A stretch of 64,000 nt of DNA from Nostoc sp. FACHB-152 (GTDB taxonomy: Bacteria; Cyanobacteriota; Cyanobacteriia; Cyanobacteriales; Nostocaceae): assembly GCF_014697475.1 (NCBI RefSeq), contig NZ_JACJRV010000014.1, forward strand, positions 62,001 through 126,000. The letters are read 5' to 3'. The position numbers were made by a program, and so were the translations under genes. The notes under the pieces were generated by a model. It was not told the origin of the DNA, ran no database searches, and saw only the letters and a program-made list of their open reading frames with translations. Shown here piece by piece: positions 54,322-62,146 of this stretch; positions within the stretch are counted from its first letter, which is position 1, and each line of letters starts with the position of its first letter.

Positions 54322-55137
54322 ATGTTGCCTAATAGCCTACTCATGACTCCTTCACAAGAAGCCGACACTATTATTAATCCTGATATTGACCTAGAAGGAC
54401 AAGGCAATTCTGAAACTGATCCTCTTGATGAGTTGCCTGGTGAAGTCGAAATGTCTCTTTTCGACCACCTAGAAGAGTTACGACAGCGAATTTTTTACTC
54501 ATTGATAGCTGTAGTCATATTTGTTATTGGCTGTTTTCTAGCTGTCAAGCCACTTGTTCAATTACTCGAAGTGCCAGCCCAAGGGGTAAAATTTCTTCAG
54601 CTTGCTCCTGGCGAGTATTTCTTTGTCTCTATTAAAGTCGCTGGCTACAGTGGACTGGTACTTTCTAGTCCTTTTCTCCTTTATCAAATTATCCAGTTTG
54701 TTCTGCCAGGATTGACACGCCGTGAACGCCGCTTACTGGGGCCGATAGTTTTAGGTTCGAGTGTGTTATTTGTTGGTGGGTTAGTATTTGCCTATTCAGT
54801 TCTTATCCCCGCAGCTTTAAAATTTTTCATTAGTTATGGTGCAGATGTAGTAGAACAACTGTGGTCAATTGATAAGTACTTTGAATTTGTACTGCTGCTT
54901 TTATTTAGCACTGGTTTAGCATTTCAAATTCCGATAATTCAATTGTTGCTGGGGAATTTGGGAATTGTCTCGTCAGACAGAATGCTGTCTGGTTGGCGAT
55001 ATGTGATTATGGCAGCAGTAATTTTGGGTGCTGTTCTCACACCTTCTACTGACCCTCTTACTCAAGGTTTGTTAGCAGGTGCAGTTTTAGGGCTTTATAT
55101 AGGTGGGATTGGTTTAGTTAAACTCACAGGCAAATGA
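54322..55137 (+). CDS. tatC: Sec-independent protein translocase TatC
   Basis: A 271-residue polytopic membrane protein, the signal-peptide receptor of the twin-arginine translocase. The family start [18 protein letters not shown] is preceded by a ~45-residue acidic extension common in cyanobacteria. Six hydrophobic segments are visible, with the conserved [31 protein letters not shown] and [11 protein letters not shown] regions. The Rieske protein encoded 0.9 kb downstream is itself a Tat substrate in cyanobacteria and chloroplasts, so the neighbourhood is functionally coherent. ATG 54343 is an alternative start. No tatA/tatB is in the window. Confidence 0.95.
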   Translation: MLPNSLLMTPSQEADTIINPDIDLEGQGNSETDPLDELPGEVEMSLFDHLEELRQRIFYSLIAVVIFVIGCFLAVKPLVQLLEVPAQGVKFLQLAPGEYFFVSIKVAGYSGLVLSSPFLLYQIIQFVLPGLTRRERRLLGPIVLGSSVLFVGGLVFAYSVLIPAALKFFISYGADVVEQLWSIDKYFEFVLLLLFSTGLAFQIPIIQLLLGNLGIVSSDRMLSGWRYVIMAAVILGAVLTPSTDPLTQGLLAGAVLGLYIGGIGLVKLTGK

Positions 55138-55501
55138 CACAAATAACTTTTGAGAATTTACCCAAAAACTCACATCAGCTTCCAAACCTGAAATAGACTT
55201 TGGTGATTTAGGCATCAAAAAATATCTTGCCCAAATTACCAAACTTTATTAACCAAAATATTTAGAAGATTTAAGATTTTAGCTATTGCTAATTTTTGTC
55301 CAAGTAAAATTGCTGATGTCATTGCAGTAATTTTTAGATGTAACAAAGAAGTGTTAAAGTATTACTTTAGTTAATTAAATATTGTGCCTGCAAGCACAAT
55401 AATCTTGTAGTTAAATTTTTGAATAATTACTCAATAAATATCTGAAAAAGGAGTAGGTTTTACAGCTTTAGTTATTCCTAACTCCTGCCTGCTACCTCCG
55501 T
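55138..55501. other. Intergenic stretch after tatC, no gene recognised
   Basis: 364 bases of AT-rich DNA between convergent tatC and the DUF3067 gene. A possible gene relic (PKNSHQLPNLK and IKKYLAQITKLY fragments) is not supported by any continuous frame. Confidence 0.45.
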
Positions 55502-55810
55502 TTAGATTATCCATTCAGAAGCGCGATCGCCTAAATCAAGGGGAATACTAACCGCTTTACCAAGACGGGGGCGATCGCGTGTTTGAGCAATAAAATTTTG
55601 TACCTGCTCCGTACCACCTAAAGCATTAAGATAATTAGCGATGCTCTCAAGATGTTCTTGGTACTCTGCCTCTGTGAGAGGAAAAGAAGCTTGCTCTAGA
55701 TATTTCCACATCACTTGGAGAAATATCTTGCCTTGAGTACGGCGGAACTGGACATCGTAAGAATGTCCCCACTTATCAAGCAACAGTTGGTGTAATTCCT
55801 TTCCTGTCAT
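55502..55810 (-). CDS. DUF3067 family protein
   Basis: 102 residues from ATG 55810 (MTGKELHQLLLDKWGHSYDVQF). DUF3067 is a small soluble family of cyanobacteria and plastids with no established function. Conserved features are the KWG.SYDVQ opening, LQVMWKYLEQASFPLTEAEY, and a C-terminal GKAVSIPLDLG. AGAG lies just upstream of the ATG; the TTG at 55822 would be a longer alternative. The gene is divergent from petC with a 229-base gap, which should contain both promoters. Confidence 0.85.
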   Translation of the reverse strand: MTGKELHQLLLDKWGHSYDVQFRRTQGKIFLQVMWKYLEQASFPLTEAEYQEHLESIANYLNALGGTEQVQNFIAQTRDRPRLGKAVSIPLDLGDRASEWII

Positions 55811-56039
55811 AGCTTCTCTCAATTAGATTTTACATTTAGTTATGATGTTAAGTTCCGTAACTCAAGTATGATAGGGATATAAAGAAATGTAATGCTAACA
55901 GAAAAGATGCTCAAAGTATCTTGCAACAAAGAAGTTTAGCATCATTGGTTAGCATTTCGACCTAGACAAGAGTTGCTCAAGTATTAGTACTCTTGTCAAA
56001 ATGCTTAGACAAAATATACAAAGAGCGAGCGCGTAGGAT

Positions 56040-56579
56040 ATGGCTCAATTTTCGGAATCAGCAGACGTGCCAGATATGGGCCGTCGTCAATTCATGAACC
56101 TGCTCACTTTTGGGACTGTCACTGGAGTAGCTCTGGGTGCATTGTATCCCGTTGTTAACTACTTTATTCCTCCTGCTACCGGTGGTGCAGGTGGAGGTAC
56201 AACCGCAAAAGACAGTCTAGGCAACGATGTGAGCGTTAGCCAATTTTTAGATAGCCATAACGTAGGCGATCGCACCCTCGTTCAAGGATTGAAGGGCGAC
56301 CCGACCTACATTGTGGTTGAAAGCAAAGAAGCGATTACCGATTACGGGATCAACGCTGTTTGCACTCACTTGGGTTGTGTTGTTCCTTGGAACGCTGCGG
56401 AAAACAAATTTAAATGTCCTTGCCACGGTTCTCAATACGACGCAACTGGTAAAGTAGTTCGAGGCCCTGCACCACGTTCTTTGGCTTTAAGCCACGCCAA
56501 AACCGAAAACGACAGGATTGTTTTGACCCCCTGGACTGAAACCGACTTCCGCACCGGCGAAGAACCTTGGTGGGCTTAA
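56040..56579 (+). CDS. petC: Cytochrome b6f Rieske iron-sulfur protein
   Basis: 179 residues. It transfers electrons from plastoquinol to cytochrome f in the b6f complex of the thylakoid membrane. A twin-arginine-like GRRQFMNLL followed by one membrane helix makes up the N-terminus. The [2Fe-2S] ligands are C108 and H110 (CTHLGC) and C126-x-C128-H129 (CPCHGSQ); C113 and C128 belong to the conserved box pair, and the Pro loop GPAPRSLAL is intact. Length and N-terminus match the cyanobacterial family. It is followed by petA after a 119-base spacer that is largely heptad repeat, so petC-petA should be co-transcribed as in other cyanobacteria. Confidence 0.97.
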   Translation: MAQFSESADVPDMGRRQFMNLLTFGTVTGVALGALYPVVNYFIPPATGGAGGGTTAKDSLGNDVSVSQFLDSHNVGDRTLVQGLKGDPTYIVVESKEAITDYGINAVCTHLGCVVPWNAAENKFKCPCHGSQYDATGKVVRGPAPRSLALSHAKTENDRIVLTPWTETDFRTGEEPWWA

Positions 56580-56585
56580 TTTATC

Positions 56586-56657
56586 AGTTAACAGTGAACA
56601 GTTAACAGTGAACATACTTGATCACTGATAACTGATAACTGATAACTGATAACTGTG
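56586..56657 (+). repeat. STRR array in the petC-petA spacer
   Basis: Two copies of CAGTTAACAGTGAA, then about four to five tandem ACTGATA heptads. It occupies most of the 119-base spacer of a presumably co-transcribed operon and ends about 40 bases before the petA start. Confidence 0.85.
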
Positions 56658-56698
56658 ACTATTGACTACTTCATCCAAGAATCGTTGTCCTTATAGAG

Positions 56699-57700
56699 AT
56701 GAGAAAAGCCTTTACAACAGCGAGCTTAACTCGCAGTGCTAGAGCAATTACTAGAACATTGCTCATAGCGATCGCTACAGTAACATTCTTCTTTACTAGC
56801 GATATTGCTCTGCCTCAAAGTGCTGCTGCTTATCCCTTCTGGGCGCAGCAAACCTATCCAGAAACTCCCCGCGAACCGACAGGTAGAATCGTTTGCGCTA
56901 ACTGTCACCTAGCAGCCAAGCCAACCGAAGTAGAAGTACCTCAATCAGTGCTGCCAGACACAGTATTTAAAGCTGTGGTCAAAATTCCCTACGATACCAG
57001 CGTGCAGCAAGTTGGTGCAGATGGTTCTAAAGTTGGCTTGAACGTCGGCGCAGTGTTAATGCTACCCGAAGGCTTCAAACTTGCTCCTGAAGACCGCATT
57101 CCTGAAGAACTGAAAGAAGAAGTCGGCGATACCTACTTCCAAACCTACAAAGAAGGTTCAGACAACGTTGTCATTGTTGGCCCCTTACCCGGCGAACAAT
57201 ATCAAGAAATTGTCTTCCCAGTTCTGTCTCCTAACCCTGGAACTGACAAAAATATTCACTTCGGTAAATATGCAGTTCACGTAGGCGGTAACAGAGGACG
57301 CGGACAAGTTTATCCTACTGGCGAAAAGAGCAACAACACAGTTTACAACGCTTCCGCTACTGGCACCATTAGCAAAATCTCCAAAGAAGAAGATGGTGAT
57401 GGTAACGTTAAATATTCAGTGAATATCACAACAGAATCGGGTGATGTCGTTACTGATAAAATTCCTCTAGGCCCAGAACTGATTGTTTCTGAAGGACAAG
57501 CAGTAAAATCTGGTGACGCTTTGACCAATAACCCCAACGTTGGCGGTTTCGGTCAACAAGACACAGAAATTGTACTGCAAGATGCCAGCAGAGTTGGTTG
57601 GTTAATTGCCTTTATCGCGCTGGTCATGTTGGCTCAAGTAATGCTAGTTCTCAAGAAGAAACAGGTTGAAAAAGTTCAAGCTGCTGAAATGAATTTCTAA
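56699..57700 (+). CDS. petA: Cytochrome f
   Basis: 333 residues, the c-type cytochrome of the b6f complex that passes electrons to plastocyanin or cytochrome c6. A signal peptide ends at SAAA, so the mature protein starts with Tyr45 (YPFWAQQ), whose amino group is the axial haem ligand. Haem attachment is CANCH (C66, C69, H70). The large and small lumenal domains ([19 protein letters not shown]) and a C-terminal membrane anchor ([19 protein letters not shown]) are complete. A strong terminator follows at 57726. Confidence 0.97.
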   Translation: MRKAFTTASLTRSARAITRTLLIAIATVTFFFTSDIALPQSAAAYPFWAQQTYPETPREPTGRIVCANCHLAAKPTEVEVPQSVLPDTVFKAVVKIPYDTSVQQVGADGSKVGLNVGAVLMLPEGFKLAPEDRIPEELKEEVGDTYFQTYKEGSDNVVIVGPLPGEQYQEIVFPVLSPNPGTDKNIHFGKYAVHVGGNRGRGQVYPTGEKSNNTVYNASATGTISKISKEEDGDGNVKYSVNITTESGDVVTDKIPLGPELIVSEGQAVKSGDALTNNPNVGGFGQQDTEIVLQDASRVGWLIAFIALVMLAQVMLVLKKKQVEKVQAAEMNF

Positions 57701-57725
57701 AATTCTCTGATATATCCTTTTTTAT

Positions 57726-57753
57726 AAAGACAGGCAATCCGCCTGTCTTTTTT
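57726..57753 (+). terminator. Rho-independent terminator of petC-petA
   Basis: Perfect 10-base arms AAAGACAGGC (57726-57735) and GCCTGTCTTT (57741-57750) with a 5-base loop, followed by more T. It starts 26 bases after the petA stop. Confidence 0.93.
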
Positions 57754-58209
57754 AGTTTTTGTTTAGATTAAACTCTTCTATTGCATTGTTCAAATACCCG
57801 ACTTCTTAAAGAAATATGAAATATTGCTGCTCAAGAATGATTGATGATTGCTATGTAACATAACTAAATAAAATATATAACTTCAAGATTCCATTTAATT
57901 ATTAATGCCAAAACAAACAGAAACAATAATGGTGAGGCTTTTTCTAGATTTTTTAATAAAAGAGGCTATGAAAAATTCTACTGCTCTTGTTCCATATACT
58001 GAAAAGATGAGTAATGAAATAAATGATTTACTCAAAGATGTAACTTGAGATTAATAGCTGTATTTACCTGTAATGAAGGCAATTATTCTGGTGGATATTA
58101 GTGATTTGACTATGGCAGTAAAGAATAATACACAATATGATTAGTTATTCTTCCTTTACGGTAGAACTATTGCACTGAATAACTGTCTAGTTACTTACTA
58201 AATTATCTT
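57754..58209. other. Spacer between petA terminator and WD40 gene
   Basis: AT-rich stretch. Apart from the possible 47-residue ORF at 57905-58048, nothing was recognised. The promoter of the WD40 gene is expected in the last ~100 bases. Confidence 0.45.
57905..58048 (+). CDS. Possible small protein, 47 residues
   Basis: The ATG at 57905 opens a 47-codon frame with RLFLDFLIKEAMKN, then ALVPYTEKMSNEINDLLKD. The VPYTE.MS.EI..LL pattern recalls the C-terminal part of small cyanobacterial proteins seen from memory, possibly antitoxin-like. No clear ribosome binding site is seen and no partner is adjacent. It could be a truncated remnant. Confidence 0.4.
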   Translation: MPKQTETIMVRLFLDFLIKEAMKNSTALVPYTEKMSNEINDLLKDVT

Positions 58210-59148
58210 ATGGATACATTCTCTTCAGAGAATTTACAAAACTTGATATCAGTTCAAATTTTAAAAGGTCATTCTAATAGCATTCTTTCTCTTGCCTTTA
58301 GTTCTGACGGAAAGATGCTAGCAAGTGCGAGTCAGGATAAAACCATCAAAATTTGGAATCTTTTAACTAATAAAGAGTCTCATACTCTGGAGGGCATTGA
58401 AAAGTCCTCATGGTTTGGAAGTGTGAATTCGGTAGCTTTCAGCCCAAATAATAAAATCTTGGCAAGTGGAAGTGACGATAAAACTATTAAGTTATGGGAT
58501 TTATCCACTGCTAAAGAAATTTTGACTTTTAAAGGGCATGAAGAGAAAGTTTACTCTGTGGCTTTCAGCCCAGATAGTAAAATTTTAGCTAGTGGAAGTC
58601 AAGATAAAACTATTAAGTTATGGTCAATAGAAACAGGTAAAGAAATAGCTACTTTTCATGGTTTATCAAGTGATGTTATATCTGTGGTTTTTAGCCCAGA
58701 TGGTAAGATTTTAGCTGGGGCAACTAAGGATAAAATTATTAAAATTTGGTATTTAACTAAACAAAAAGTTCAAACTATCAATACAGATTCGGATTGGTTT
58801 TCCGATATTAAATCTATAGCTTACAGCCCAGATGGGAACATTTTAGCTAGTTCTAGCCAGAACAAAAAGATTAAGTTATGGAATATAGCAACTGGCAAAG
58901 AAATCTGTTCACTTACAGGACATAATGATGAAGTTTGTTCGGTGGCTTTTAGTCCTAATGGGCAAATATTAGCTAGTGGTAGTAAGGATAAGACTGTTAA
59001 ATTATGGCAAGTAAAAACTGGTAAAGAGATTCGTACTTATCAAGGTTTTAACGAAGCAGTTTACGCTGTAAGTTTTAGCTCTGACGGCAAGAAAATAGCT
59101 GCTGGTGGTGGAGATAAAAAAATTATGCTTTATCCTTCTGGATATTAA
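58210..59148 (+). CDS. WD40 repeat protein, single seven-bladed propeller
   Basis: A soluble protein of 312 residues made almost entirely of seven WD40 repeats. Each repeat has the GH...SV.FSPDGK.LAS.S.DKTIKLW pattern: the blades end with KTIKIW, KTIKLW, KTIKLW, KIIKIW, KKIKLW, KTVKLW and KKIMLY. It has no enzymatic, membrane or signal segment. It is probably a scaffold for protein contacts. It is unrelated in position to the 14-repeat STAND protein, but its blades are of the same cyanobacterial type. Confidence 0.9.
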   Translation: MDTFSSENLQNLISVQILKGHSNSILSLAFSSDGKMLASASQDKTIKIWNLLTNKESHTLEGIEKSSWFGSVNSVAFSPNNKILASGSDDKTIKLWDLSTAKEILTFKGHEEKVYSVAFSPDSKILASGSQDKTIKLWSIETGKEIATFHGLSSDVISVVFSPDGKILAGATKDKIIKIWYLTKQKVQTINTDSDWFSDIKSIAYSPDGNILASSSQNKKIKLWNIATGKEICSLTGHNDEVCSVAFSPNGQILASGSKDKTVKLWQVKTGKEIRTYQGFNEAVYAVSFSSDGKKIAAGGGDKKIMLYPSGY

Positions 59149-59288
59149 CCTTAATTTTCTTCAGGTTAATCAATTAAAGATGTATAAATTAAGCTGATGC
59201 AGGCTAATATTTAATTTAATATTTGAGAACGTCAAGTTAAGTGGTTAAAGATTTGGGATTAGTTGTCTAGCACAGGAGAAAGTTTTAT

Positions 59289-59312
59289 TGAGGCGCGAAA
59301 ATTCGCGCCTCA
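59289..59312 (-). terminator. Hairpin downstream of trxA (possibly bidirectional)
   Basis: 11-base arms TGAGGCGCGAA (59289-59299) and TTCGCGCCTCA (59302-59312) with a 2-base centre, 74 bases beyond the trxA stop and 140 bases after the WD40 stop. Short T/A tracts flank both sides, so it could end either convergent transcript. Confidence 0.6.
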
Positions 59313-59385
59313 TAAACTTTTTGACAAAATTTACCTAAAACTAAAGCAAATGAGCTTCTCAAAAGGACTGTATTACCGATTGAGT

Positions 59386-59715
59386 TTAAACCGTCACGTA
59401 CTTTTCCAAAGTGGTAGCTAATGTACTTTTGGGTACGGCACCAACGACCATATCAACTTTTGCCCCATCTTTAAAAATCATTAATGTGGGAATGCTGCGG
59501 ATACCATACTGACTAGCCACTTGGGGATTTTCATCAGTGTTGACTTTCACAACTTTGAGATTCCCTACGTACTGAGCGGCAATTTCCTCGACAACAGGAG
59601 CTACCATGCGGCAAGGGCCACACCAGGGAGCCCAAAAATCAACTAAAACAGGTACACTGCTTTCGAGTACTTCTTGCTTAAAAGTAGAATCTGTAACTTC
59701 TGCGGCTGCTGACAT
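59386..59715 (-). CDS. trxA: Thioredoxin
   Basis: 109 residues. Disulfide reductase with the active site WCGPC (residues 31-35), the cis-proline loop [10 protein letters not shown] and the terminal GAVPKSTL segment. The length is that of bacterial m-type thioredoxin, which in cyanobacteria is reduced by ferredoxin-thioredoxin reductase and regulates carbon metabolism. The ATG at 59715 is unambiguous. Upstream on the same strand are the Yfr1 sRNA gene and then guaB3, an order reported in other cyanobacteria. Confidence 0.96.
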   Translation of the reverse strand: MSAAAEVTDSTFKQEVLESSVPVLVDFWAPWCGPCRMVAPVVEEIAAQYVGNLKVVKVNTDENPQVASQYGIRSIPTLMIFKDGAKVDMVVGAVPKSTLATTLEKYVTV

Positions 59716-59956
59716 TCCTAAAAACCTTTGATAATTACATTTCTGAGTTTCGTGAAAATTCTACCATAGCAAAAACATCAGCTTTTAAGAGTAAGGGTGT
59801 ACATTTGCTAAGAAGCTCAAGAATTTATTCACAATCATCAGATCCAGAATTGATTGCAAAGTCCTGCGGAGCCACTGCGTTGCTTGAGTTCCCATAAAGC
59901 AAGCATCCCCCAACTTTTAGCTGTGGTGAGTGCCAATATTGTATTGTTTAAATAAA

Positions 59957-60029
59957 CATAAGGAACCGCCCGAACAGTAGTCCGGGCGGAGTGTGGTGTG
60001 AGGAGTGAACGGAAACATGCGTCTCCGCT
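59957..60029 (-). ncRNA. yfr1: Cyanobacterial small RNA Yfr1
   Basis: The minus strand shows the full Yfr1 layout. A 5' hairpin (CGGAGAC...GTTTCCG, loop GCAT) is followed by the ultraconserved unpaired motif ACTCCTCACAC (59996-60006) and CACACT. A 3' terminator hairpin with arms CCGCCCG and CGGGCGG (59966-59989) and a short T-rich tail close the RNA. Yfr1 is a trans-acting sRNA that pairs through this motif with mRNAs of outer-membrane proteins (shown in Prochlorococcus). Its place between guaB and trxA is the reported genomic context. The ends are estimated from the -10 box and the hairpin. Confidence 0.9.
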
Positions 60030-60035
60030 TTCTCT

Positions 60036-60063
60036 ATTGTAGGCGACATACGTGATTTTTCCA
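60036..60063 (-). promoter_or_regulatory. Promoter of yfr1
   Basis: Minus strand -10 TACAAT (60036-60041) and -35-like TGGAAA (60058-60063) separated by 16 bases. The -10 box lies 7 bases before the first base of the 5' hairpin segment. Confidence 0.7.
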
Positions 60064-60210
60064 GTTGATTATTTAAGAGTCTGGAAAAATTTCTTGAACA
60101 GTTTCAAGTAGATATTTCTAAAAGATTAGGTATGAGTACTGAGTAATATAAAAACTTTATTCCTTTTAGTTCCTATTTCGTCATCCCTAATCCCTAGTTT
60201 ATTATGCCTC

Positions 60211-61374
60211 TTATTTACCCATGCCTAATTGTTGAGCTTTTTGGTAGACTTTACCCTCAGTTAATAACGAGGGAGCAATCACAACTTCAACTTGTTGCAT
60301 TTCTTTGATGTCTTTGGCTCCCAAAGTACCCATACTAGTTTTTAAAGCTCCTAACAAATTATGAGTGCCATCATCTAAACCTGCTGGGCCGATGAGGATT
60401 TGCTCTAAAGTTCCAGTAGTACCGACTTTAATGCGAGTTCCACGCGGTAGCACTGGGCTAGGAGTTGCCATTCCCCAATGGAACCCGCGTCCTGGGGCTT
60501 CGGCGGCTCTAGCAAAGGGTGAACCAATCATTACGCCATCAGCACCGCAAGCGATACATTTACAGATGTCTCCACCAGTGATTAAACCACCATCGGCAAT
60601 GACAGGCACATACTTGCCAGTTTGCTGATAGTAATCATCGCGGGCGGCAGCACAATCTGCGATCGCAGTTGCTTGGGGTACACCCACACCTAACACCCCG
60701 CGAGAAGTACAAGCTGCACCAGGGCCAATACCCACCAATACCGCAGCTGCACCAGCCTTAATTAAATCCAAGGTGACTTCGTAGGTAACACAGTTACCCA
60801 ACACCACAGGCATGGGCATAGAACGGCAAAATTCGGCTAAATCAAGGGTAACTATCGACTCAGGCGATAAGTGTGCCGTAGACACTACTGTAGCTTGGAT
60901 GAAAAATAAATCAGCCCCAGCTTTAGCAACTGCCTCACCATATTTGCTTGCTCCGGCGGGTGTGGCACTCACGGCTGCAATACCGCCTTGTTCTTTAATT
61001 TCCTGAATACGTTTGGCAATTAATTCTGGCTTTATTGGTTCGGCATAAAGTTCTTGCATTAAGGAGACAAATTCATCCTTTCCTACAGAGGCAATCCGAT
61101 CTAGGATGGGGTTTGGATCAGCATAACGAGTTTGAATACCCTCTAAGTTGAGGACACCTAAAGCACCTAACTGTGACAAGCGCACAGCCATACCGACATC
61201 AACAACCCCATCCATTGCACTAGCAATAATTGGGATTTGCCGTTCGATATTGCCAATTTTCCACCTAGTATCTGCCAAACTAGGATCTAATGTTCTTTTA
61301 CCGGGGACTAATGCAATTTCATCAATACCGTAAGCCCTGCGAGCTGTTTTCCCCCGCCCAAGTTGTATGTCCAC
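60211..61374 (-). CDS. guaB3: GuaB3-type IMP dehydrogenase family protein
   Basis: 387 residues from GTG 61374. A (beta/alpha)8-barrel protein of the IMPDH/GMPR superfamily lacking the CBS (Bateman) domains of ordinary GuaB. The loop [17 protein letters not shown] carries the catalytic cysteine (C222), and [10 protein letters not shown] and [13 protein letters not shown] form the nucleotide-binding regions. GuaB3 is a cyanobacterial/actinobacterial branch reported to have IMP dehydrogenase activity (IMP to XMP, guanine nucleotide synthesis). GTG 61374 gives the family N-terminus [16 protein letters not shown]; the TTG at 61392 is less likely. Yfr1 lies 180 bases downstream. Confidence 0.92.
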   Translation of the reverse strand: MDIQLGRGKTARRAYGIDEIALVPGKRTLDPSLADTRWKIGNIERQIPIIASAMDGVVDVGMAVRLSQLGALGVLNLEGIQTRYADPNPILDRIASVGKDEFVSLMQELYAEPIKPELIAKRIQEIKEQGGIAAVSATPAGASKYGEAVAKAGADLFFIQATVVSTAHLSPESIVTLDLAEFCRSMPMPVVLGNCVTYEVTLDLIKAGAAAVLVGIGPGAACTSRGVLGVGVPQATAIADCAAARDDYYQQTGKYVPVIADGGLITGGDICKCIACGADGVMIGSPFARAAEAPGRGFHWGMATPSPVLPRGTRIKVGTTGTLEQILIGPAGLDDGTHNLLGALKTSMGTLGAKDIKEMQQVEVVIAPSLLTEGKVYQKAQQLGMGK

Positions 61375-62146
61375 GCTCTTAACTTTTCTCAAAACTGTTC
61401 TAGCTAGGGTATCAAATTGTGAGGAGATTTGCAGCGATTTTTTTTCTAGTAATTATGAAGATGTTTCAGATTTAAAAATAGAGGTTAGAGGCTAGGGGCT
61501 AGAGACTAGACTAACAGTATTTTTAGACTCTCTATGTGTAATTTCTGGTAGGGGGTTTAGCTGGAATAGGGACAACAGTGAAAGAAAGTTTTGTATTCCT
61601 TGGGTATGAGATGTATTGAATTGCTGACTAGTTGAGGTAGGCAGAATCGAAGGAGAAAGAAATTTTGTGATCGCAGCATCAACTGGCGATCGCTATTACT
61701 ACAAAACTAGCAAGTTTATGCATGATTGCTGACACTTTACCCAAGTTTTATCGAAGCTTATATTGTTGCTGAGGTAGGTAAAAGTTAGCGATCGCTGCAC
61801 CTCATCTTCCCAATTTTCAGCTAATCTCAACGTGTATAACAACGCTGATACTGAGAAATTATTTATCAAGAAAATTAGATGTGTCAGCCAATTACAGTAA
61901 TTTTATTTTTAACTCAGTACAGGTATTTAAATACACAAATCAATTACAGATATAAACTCATAAAATCTCAACCTCTTACTAGTGCCGCAATGTAAAGTGC
62001 AAAACAGAGAAAAAACCAAATTCTTCTTTTATCGCCTATTGCCTGTTGCCTATTACCTATTGCCTGAATAAACCCTGAATCTTGGCTGTAAACGCAACTC
62101 TGTTGTTACGATAATTTCATATGAGATTTTTTTAGATGTTGTAGCC
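61375..62146. other. Intergenic region between guaB3 and mutS2
   Basis: 772 bases. It contains a GGCTAGA-like tandem stretch (about 61487-61512), several HIP1 octamers, and an STRR array at 62032-62067. No gene was recognised. The divergent promoters of guaB3 and mutS2 must lie here. Confidence 0.5.
62032..62067 (+). repeat. STRR heptad array upstream of mutS2
   Basis: CGCCTATTGCC-TGTTGCC-TATTACC-TATTGCC-TG: about four to five tandem 7-mers of the TATTGCC type, ending about 80 bases before the mutS2 start. Confidence 0.8.
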
